Of a stretch of 64,000 nt of DNA, positions 58,610-64,000 are shown one piece after another. A program made the position numbers and the translations under genes. This stretch comes from Raphanus sativus. Its lineage: Eukaryota > Streptophyta > Magnoliopsida > Brassicales > Brassicaceae. The DNA is taken from positions 12,392,784 to 12,456,783 of the forward strand of contig NC_079511.1 of the NCBI RefSeq assembly GCF_000801105.2, read 5' to 3'. Position 1 is the stretch's first letter; each line of letters begins with the position of its first letter. The notes under the pieces were generated by a model, which worked only from the letters and a program-made list of their open reading frames with translations, had not been told where the DNA came from and did not search any database.

Positions 58610-60800
58610 GTAAGTTCACTCTCTTCTCTTCCTCTCTTCATAGATCTCGAAATTTAGGTTGTTAGATTGTTAATTCTAGGATTGAATGGATAGCTTAGGA
58701 TTTTCATGTTTGGATTGTTGTTTAGATTGTTGTTATAATTTTTTTTTTGATTTATTTTGTGTTTTGGTTAAAATTGAAAACGTTTTTCATGTTTTCAAAC
58801 GTTTTTTTGATTTTTTAAAACGTTTTTTGATTTTTAAAAATGTGTATATGATTTTTTAAAACATTTTTTTAATTTTTAAAACGTTTTTTATTTTTTAAAA
58901 CGTTTTTTGATTTTTAAAACGTTTTTTGATTTTTAAAACTATTTTTTATATATTAAAACTATTATTTTAATTATTAAACTATTTTTTATATATTAAAACT
59001 ATTTTTTATATATTAAAACTATTTTTTGTTATTATTAAACTATTTTTTATATATTAAAACTATTATTTTAATTATTAAACTATTTATTATATAGTAAAAC
59101 TATTTTTGTTATTATTAAACAATTTTAATATATTAACAAATTAAAAAAAAATTGTTTATATTAAAAAACATTTATTTATATAAAGGTCTCAAGAGGAACA
59201 GACCCGCTCTCGACAGCGTCGTGGTCGTGTTGGTTCGGGGAGCGGCTCCATTACGGGTTCCGCATCGCCCCATAGCTCCTACCATACATCTCCCTCTCCA
59301 TTTCCCTCTCATTCTCCTCCCGCTCCCGGTGTGGCACCCACTCCTGCCCCTGCTCCTGCTCCTGCTCCTGTTCCTGCTCATGCTCATCCGGCAATTATGA
59401 GAGTTGCGGAGTTTGTTCGACAGCCGGGTCGTGACCATCTTCCATATCTCACTCGGTATCCATGTGGACGGGGTCAGACATGGTAATTAAACCTATTTTT
59501 TTCATTAAAATTTGATTCATTTTAAATAATTAGTTCTTTTTATTAGGTTCGACCGATCCTCGAACGGGATCAGCGGATGGATCAACCGTATGATGTACTC
59601 GGCCCTCGACAATGGACATCCGACTTTCACCGACTTCCCTCTCGAGAAGCAGCATATGTGGTTTCAACAGTTTGCGGTAAGTATTTTATATTTTAACTTA
59701 TTTTTTAATCTTTAATATTAATTTTTTACTAATTATGTTTTATTTTCAGCAAGAATTCAACTGGAATGCCGATGATACGTTGTATATCTATCACCACTTC
59801 GTCCATAAAGTTATGGAAAACTATGGGAAGCAGATGCACACGTGGAAGAAGAAGTGGGAAATAAACAAGGTTTGTTTTTCTTTATGAAACAATTTTTTAA
59901 TTTATTAAAATATTTCTTTATTTATTTAACAATTTTTTTTTTTTTAAAGATCCCAAAGGGGATAGACCTCGACGTCTGGCGGGAGTTGTGTGTGCATTAG
60001 AGTAAGAACGAAGTGAGAGCAACTTCTTCCACCAACTCCACCAACCGGAAGAGCGACCGTAAGGGGAAGGGCATGTACATCCATAACTTGGGTGCTCAAT
60101 CTTTAGCCAGTCTGGGGGATCGCTTGGTAAGCTTCGCGGTTTTTATTATATTATTTAAGATTTTAATATTTTTTTTTGTGCATTTCTTTTAATTACTAAT
60201 GTTTGTTTAATTTATGTTTTTTTCAAGGCGGAAGAAAATGAGGGGGAGCCGGTTGATCATTACACCCTAATCAAGACGGCGTATACCAACAAGAAGACCG
60301 GCGAGATTGATGATGGTGTTGTGAGGGATGTGGTCTCCCTCATCGACAGTCAGATGGAAGAGGAAGTGTCTCAGCTTCAAACCGAGGATGACGATTCGAC
60401 GGGATCGACCGGCTTGCCTCGGGTTCGGATCAACTAAATCGTTGAAGCGGTAAGTTCTTTTTTTAAAGTTCAATTCATTTTTTATATTATTTAAATTTGA
60501 CACTTTCTTTTTCAGGCGGTTCCAAAGAAGAAGGGCCGTTTGTTCGGTTTGGCTCGTCGGTCCAGCTCGGTTCCGTCTGCTTCTGCACCACCACCGTCCT
60601 ATGTTGATCAAGAAGTCCTTCTGAGTCAGATGAGGGACAAGGATGCTCGCATATCTGCGTTGGAGTCCATGGTGGCGAGTCAAGAGGCGGGCTGGGAGGC
60701 ACAAAGGAATCTCAACGAGCAAATGATGGCGATGATGAGGAGCATGAACCCGAACTTGGAGTTCCCGACCATGCCAGACCCGAACGCCCAAAACCCGTAG
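58608..60800 (+). pseudogene. TNPA-like CACTA protein (Transposase_24 type), defective
   Basis: Exons: up to 58609, 59186-59482, 59547-59676, 59750-59869, 59950-60126, 60228-60449, 60516-60800, all with GT-AG introns. The ATG is split: AT closes exon 1 and G opens exon 2, giving MSQEEQTRSRQRRGR. Then a Ser/Pro/Ala-rich region, a conserved core ([63 protein letters not shown]) and a C-terminal coiled-coil-like segment. This is the Ptta/En/Spm family. In-frame TAG at 59998 and TAA at 60435 disable it. Confidence 0.82.
58760..59130. repeat. Degenerate short tandem repeats in intron 1 of the TNPA-like gene
   Basis: First AAAACGTTTTTTGATTTTT-type units of about 20 bases, then TAAAACTATTTTTTATATAT-type units of about 22 bases, many copies each. 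Confidence 0.75.
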
Positions 60801-60954
60801 TTTAATTTCTTTCAAAAACTCGAAATGTTTTCTTTTCATTTGTATGACTTTGAATTTTAAATAATATGTTTTCAATTTAAATTTTAATTTTATATTTTCG
60901 AATTTAAATTTTAAAAATATTTTTTTCAAAAAAATTATTTTAAAAAAAAAAAAT

Positions 60955-61418
60955 AATTTTCGGAATATTTCGAGGGAAGGGTTCGTCGAAATTTTCCGAG
61001 GGATAAGTTCCTCGAAAATTTTTGAGGAAAGCAGCCCTCGAAAATTTTCGAGGAACATGTCCCTCGAAAAATTTCGACGAACAAAGTTCCTCGAAAATTT
61101 TCGAGGAAACGTGTTCGTCGAAATTTTCCGAGGGACATGTTCCTCGAAAATTTTCGTAGGCCTTTCTCTCGGTATAATCCTCGGTATATACCGAGGGAAC
61201 TTTCTTCAATATATTCCGACGACCACTTCGACGAAGTGCAGTCCTCTAAATTTCCTCGGAATTATCTTTCCTCGAAATTCCGTCACAAAATTTCGAGGAA
61301 ATTTCGACGGAAAATGAAATTTCGACGAGTTTTTTTCGAGGGACATTTTCCTCGGTATTTCGTCGGAATACGCTTATTCCGACGAAATACCGAGGAAAAT
61401 GTCCCTCGAAATCAGCGT
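60955..61418. repeat. Right subterminal repeats of the CACTA element
   Basis: Dense GTTCCTCGAAAATTTTCGAGG-type palindromic motifs and TTCGTCGAAATT variants up to the right TIR, the counterpart of the left block. Confidence 0.85.
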
Positions 61419-61615
61419 GTTTTCTTGTAGTGTTCCTCTAAACTCGGAAGCCAAGAATCGAACTCAGCTGCACCGTTGATGTAATCACCAGGATTAATCT
61501 CCGTTATCCACTCAGATAACATACGAGTCCTGGTCAGTAGCTCTTCGCACATCCTTGAAACCTCAACCAACTCATCGTAAATAGACTCTAGAGTTGACAA
61601 CGAAGCGTCAGACAT

Positions 61616-61852
61616 CGTTATTTGTAAGAACAGTTTTTAGATGAATGTCCGAGTTTGTATGACGTATAATCTGAAGAAAGTCATGTATTTAAACAAACCA
61701 AAAGTTCTTAACCTAATCGTAATGAGAAAAGGAAATTACATATATATAAAAGGAAATTGAAGACTAAATACTGTATCTTCCGTTGGGTAATAGGACTTTC
61801 GGATCCGGATAAGATCAGATAACGCAATAGTGGATAGTGAAAACAAAATAGT
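61616..61852 (-). other. Promoter side of the RING-H2 gene
   Basis: Short region between the RING gene start and the LINE tail; no separate gene. Confidence 0.45.
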
Positions 61853-62655
61853 ATTTTTTTTTTTTTGATGAACTATCAAATTTATTGATCAATGGGAGAA
61901 ATCATTTACATAAAGGTGTTACTTATTCTATAGTAAAGGAATAAAAGAATATTTAACTTTTCCTATTAGTATGAATAAACCTCAAACCATCTTCTGATCA
62001 GACCTTCAAGCTTGTGAGTCCCCTTATACTTGAGAGAGATGATACGATTCTTAACCAGCTTTCCAATGGTTCTGGTTGTCATAGCCACTGCAACACAAGG
62101 CCCCCCATGTCTTCTTGAATTCCTTTCCCTCCATAGTGTATAGATAGCTGACTGAAACGCAAGTCTTAGCAGGATGATGTCGAGTTTATGACGGCTGGGT
62201 TGTAGAAGGGTGATGACAGTGCCCTCCCAATCCGGCGTGATTGCTTCTCCTAGCAGCTTATGTGCTATATTCATCCATACTGTAAAGGTATAAGGGCAAG
62301 TAAAGAAAAGATGATCTCTATCCTCATTTCTCTCTCCACAAAAGACACAGCTCTGTTCCAGTCCCCAACTTTTCATCCGCACTCCAGTTGATAATCTGTC
62401 ATTAATAGCAAGCCATACCATGAAAGACTGCCTAGGAATGGCCTGAGGAAACCAAACCAGACGGTGCCACGGTACCCTACTTTGCGTGAGGCGCAGATTG
62501 TTCCAGGTTTTTGCAGCAGAAAAAGATGGCTTGAAATCATCTTGTTCATGTCTCCATAGTGCAATATCAGGCCCTGCTCTTACTTCTGGTACTGGAGTTG
62601 CAGCTAGCGTATCGCATAATTGAGGATAGCGTCGCTGCCCACTTCGCCTAATAAG
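61853..62655 (-). pseudogene. 5'-truncated LINE, 3' end of ORF2 with zinc-knuckle domain and A tail
   Basis: On the minus strand a frame reads YPQLCDTLAATPVPEVRAG then DIALWRHEQDDFKPSFSAAKTW, MVWLAINDRLSTG and CVFCGERNEDRDHLFFTCPY (zf-RVT domain of plant LINE reverse transcriptases), ending in a stop at 61966. A 13-base A tail follows (T run 61854-61866). The upstream reverse transcriptase is absent. The retained frame is open from about 62655 to the stop, so it is not very old. Confidence 0.85.
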
Positions 62656-63529
62656 CCCACAATATTTATAAAGTAAATATATTGTAATTTATTAATAGTT
62701 TAATTTCAATTTCAATTATTTTATAACTTATATAAATAATTAGTTAATATTTTATTTTATTGGTATGTTTAAACATCTCGTAATTTATATGTATAAAAAT
62801 AAATAAACATTACTATAAAATAAGATGTTTTTATTTTACCTTTGATTTTAGATATAATAAAATTGATTAGCCTAGTTACTAATTTTGTGGATAGGATAAC
62901 TTATATTCCTTTGTATTGAAGCATATTATTTTTATTTTTATTAAGCTAAATCAGATTGGTTCTACTTATCGCATTAGTTCAGTTTTTTTTAATTTTAATG
63001 TGTATATATATCTTTGTAATATTTATAATAATTTGTTATTTGTTGATTTTATAAAAATATTTGAAAAATAAAACAATGATCAGTAATAACTACATCAAAT
63101 AAAAAATGATCAAATTTCGTAAGCTCATGAACGCATATCGATATTTATAATAATTAAAGTATTTTGTAAGTTCTAAGTAATATTATACCTTATATTTATA
63201 AAACTAAACTGAAAATTATTTTAAATAGTACTAAATAATATTAAATATGATAATTCATATTTTTGTATATACTTTTATTATAGGTATATTGGATTGTACA
63301 AATGTAAAGGGAAAACAATAAAATGCAAAATAAATATTAAGTAAAATATATATTTTTAACTGTGGAAAAAATATAATATGTTTAGTTCATTAAAAATATC
63401 TAGGATTATGTTATTAAAAATATTTTTGTAATTATTCTTTCAAAATATTCTTGTGGTAAAATTAGTTTTCATAAAACTATCATTTAACGTTTTAAAAATA
63501 AATATCAGTTCTTTTATTTTTTTTCTTGA
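62656..63529. other. Very AT-rich intergenic DNA, nothing recognised
   Basis: No gene, RNA or repeat boundary supported. Confidence 0.5.
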
Positions 63530-63690
63530 GAAATCCAAGAAGGAAGTTCAGTCAAAGCTACGGGAAAAAATTTCTCAGACACCCGTGAGTGAGGCTTATT
63601 TGGGGCGTGTTATAAACGCCTTGGATAACCCTATTGATGGTCGAGGTAAGATTTTAGCTTCTGAATCTCAGTTAATTGAATGCCACTGGA
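63530..63690 (+). pseudogene. atpA: Nuclear copy of part of plastid atpA (NUPT)
   Basis: Translation gives [15 protein letters not shown] then [17 protein letters not shown], characteristic of the chloroplast ATP synthase CF1 alpha subunit rather than the mitochondrial one. Upstream, [13 protein letters not shown] can be read one frame away, so an extra A in the AAAAAA run near 63563 breaks the frame. Similarity stops after about 63690. It is a short plastid-to-nucleus transfer with no function expected. Confidence 0.8.
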
Positions 63691-64000
63691 CGAGGCAGAT
63701 AGCTCCTCTGGTGCTATTATAGCATTTGTGGTTGCTTCGCTAGGAAGAGTATGGTTGGAGATGGTGCTTATCTTCTTATTTTTTTTAACAATGAAATACA
63801 AATACATGAAAAAGTAAAGTGGTTAAAAAAAGTTTTCTATTTAATATATGTTTATCTGCCTCCAGTATTTTTGAAACTCGATCTTTAAATCATTCAATTT
63901 TTTTTTTTTATAGAAATGTTTAGTTTATTAATAGTAAAATATTATTAGTCAACAAATATTATAATAATCAGTAAACCATTTCAATAATACTAATCAATTT
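63691..64000. other. AT-rich window end, nothing recognised
   Basis: After the plastid-derived segment the sequence at 63691-63770 is less AT-rich and may be part of the same transfer or another relic, but I could not identify it. Confidence 0.35.

Larger units (their letters stand above)
53500..61432 (+). mobile_element. CACTA (En/Spm) DNA transposon
   Basis: The terminal inverted repeats start CACTACAAGAAAACACGCT and end with the exact reverse complement. A 3-bp target duplication TTC flanks it (53497-53499 and 61433-61435). Long subterminal regions are packed with CCTCGAAATTTC-type motifs. Inside, a TNP2-like gene and a TNPA-like gene follow each other on the plus strand. Total length 7933 bp. 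Both genes carry inactivating changes. Confidence 0.96.
53209..61615 (-). pseudogene. RING-H2 finger gene split by a CACTA transposon
   Basis: The N-terminal part (61615-61433, 61 codons, starting MSDASLSTLESIYDEL) and C-terminal part (53496-53209, 95 codons and stop) lie on either side of the CACTA element and are in frame once the element and one TTC target copy are ignored, for 156 residues. The C-terminal part has a complete RING-H2 motif (CAVC...CGHCYHGNC...CPLC), so the intact gene would encode an E3 ubiquitin ligase. Both halves are free of stops, so the break is probably recent. Minus-strand TTTAAATAC about 70 bases upstream of the ATG may be the TATA box. No other copy is in the window. 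Confidence 0.9.

Noticed and set aside
58426..58641. Arg/Glu-rich 71-residue minus-strand protein
   Set aside because: It is the antisense translation of a CT-rich leader.
59172..59438. Arg/Ser-repeat 88-residue minus-strand protein
   Set aside because: Antisense of the Ser/Pro/Ala-rich exon of the TNPA-like gene.
60267..61058. 263-codon minus-strand ORF
   Set aside because: It runs antisense to TNPA-like exons and through subterminal repeats; its composition reflects these repeats.

Overview
The window is plant nuclear DNA. Intron-containing genes, plant transposon families, a plastid-derived fragment and gene types (tRNA-Pro array, GDSL lipase, BAHD acyltransferase, F-box/kelch, NAC) point to a Brassicaceae genome, most likely Brassica or a close relative. 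Genus is inference from repeat style; no database was searched. Transposable elements and their debris make up more than half of the sequence.

Layout. 1-10380: minus-strand Athila-type Ty3/gypsy element with a complete 1922-codon gag-pol, a 471-codon Athila ORF-1, a primer-binding site and the 5' LTR; its 3' LTR lies outside the left edge. 10381-13484: AT-rich DNA with a foldback MITE-like hairpin, a 137-bp tandem repeat and a tRNA-derived SINE. 13485-14705: intronless aspartyl-protease-like (xylanase-inhibitor-type) gene. 14788-24465: a tandem segmental duplication that begins just upstream of that gene. Copy 1 carries three Helitrons, copy 2 a fourth, and each copy shows the empty site of the other's insertions. 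27943-28545: short NAC-like gene. 28848-30818: five-exon GDSL lipase with one frameshift. 31390-33140: decayed hAT-type transposase. 33636-40675: copia-type LTR element with near-identical LTRs, a 5-bp target duplication and a ruined interior.

41108-42609: three-exon BAHD acyltransferase. 43286-46020: two F-box/kelch pseudogenes facing each other. 46544-49618: seven tRNA-Pro genes or relics in tandem. 50220-51110: palindromic Mutator-like MITE with a 9-bp target duplication. 51992-52425: small two-exon gene of unknown function. 53209-61615: a RING-H2 gene split by a 7.9-kb CACTA transposon (53500-61432) that carries TNP2-like and TNPA-like genes, both with stops. 61853-62655: 5'-truncated LINE end. 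About 63530-63690: nuclear copy of part of plastid atpA.

The host genes do not form a pathway; they are separately transcribed plant genes among mobile DNA. The most informative feature is the duplicated block, where related insertions can be ordered in time because filled and empty target sites sit side by side.
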